Source of the DNA: an uncultured Collinsella sp.
GTDB lineage: Bacteria > Actinomycetota > Coriobacteriia > Coriobacteriales > Coriobacteriaceae
DNA length: 5,866 nucleotides
Direction of reading: 5' to 3'
Assembly (NCBI GenBank): GCA_900549655.1
Contig: UROZ01000123.1
Span: 1-5,866, forward strand
Shown here: in pieces, positions 5,795 through 5,866 of the stretch
How the letters are laid out: each line of letters opens with the position of its first letter
Position numbering within the stretch: position 1 is the stretch's first letter
Notes under the pieces: generated by a model
What the model saw: the letters and a program-made list of their open reading frames with translations, nothing else
Databases searched by the model: none
Told to the model about the DNA's origin: nothing
Made by a program: the position numbers and the translations under genes

Positions 5795-5866
5795 TTACGA
5801 ACTGGAAAATGACTGATTGATGCAAGGGCAGCTAATTTGGGACGGGCTATTTTGACTGCTTGCATG

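Larger units (their letters stand above)
5711..5866 (-). promoter_or_regulatory. Operon leader and control region
   Basis: Non-coding stretch upstream of the binding-protein gene. It holds the ribosome binding site, the leader hairpin (5722-5753), the operator-like palindrome (5773-5794) and, at the window edge, a bulged inverted repeat (5820-5831 with 5856-5865). A promoter is expected here, but no -35/-10 pair stands out. The best weak options put the -10 region inside or next to the palindrome (for example TTTCCA, 17 bases, TATGCA on the minus strand), which would fit repression by a protein bound there. Confidence 0.45.

Noticed and set aside
4730..5812. 360-codon plus-strand open frame opposite the binding-protein gene
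   Set aside because: It spans the whole lipoprotein gene in antisense and its control region, with repetitive Ala/Leu/Asp/Gly composition and no motif.
5820..5865. Bulged inverted repeat ATGCAAG..CAG / CTG..CTTGCAT at the right edge
   Set aside because: A two-base bulge, a 24-base loop and no U-run make it weak. It could be the tail of an upstream gene's terminator or chance, and the window ends there.

Overview
The window carries five protein-coding genes, all on the minus strand. They read from right to left: an amino-acid-type ABC transporter operon (binding lipoprotein, permease, ATPase), then an M20-family metallo-hydrolase, then prfA (peptide chain release factor 1). The GC-rich composition, GC-ending codons, long antisense open frames, an SRRIFLG-type lipoprotein signal and the character of the release factor suggest a coriobacterium such as Collinsella. 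That assignment is recognition from memory, not a search result.

Layout in transcription order: 5711-5866 is a leader/control region with two clear dyad symmetries. One is a 22-bp operator-like palindrome at 5773-5794. The other is a hairpin at 5722-5753 that abuts the ribosome binding site. The lipoprotein gene (4784-5710) is followed after 9 bp by the permease (3626-4774), then after 22 bp by the ATPase (2818-3603). A 72-bp gap with a GC-rich hairpin separates the ATPase from the M20 hydrolase (1330-2745). A perfect 35-bp palindrome (1296-1330) begins in the last base of the M20 stop codon. A further 194-bp gap without a recognisable gene leads to prfA (34-1101), whose stop codon is followed within a few bases by another strong hairpin (8-31).

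How the genes may work together: the three transporter subunits make a complete type I importer of the polar-amino-acid family. The co-oriented M20 enzyme most resembles carboxypeptidase S / PM20D1-like enzymes, which cleave (and in PM20D1 can also form) amide bonds at the alpha-nitrogen of an amino acid. A plausible reading is uptake of a small peptide or N-acyl amino acid followed by cytoplasmic hydrolysis. An Asn at the binding-protein position where amino-acid binders usually have an Asp for the alpha-ammonium group would fit a blocked-nitrogen ligand, but this is a hypothesis. prfA is a housekeeping gene and is probably transcribed separately.

No CRISPR array, tRNA, rRNA, transposase or phage gene was seen. 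The window is mostly ordinary; the points of interest are the transporter/hydrolase pairing, the strand-specific RNA hairpins and the palindromes.
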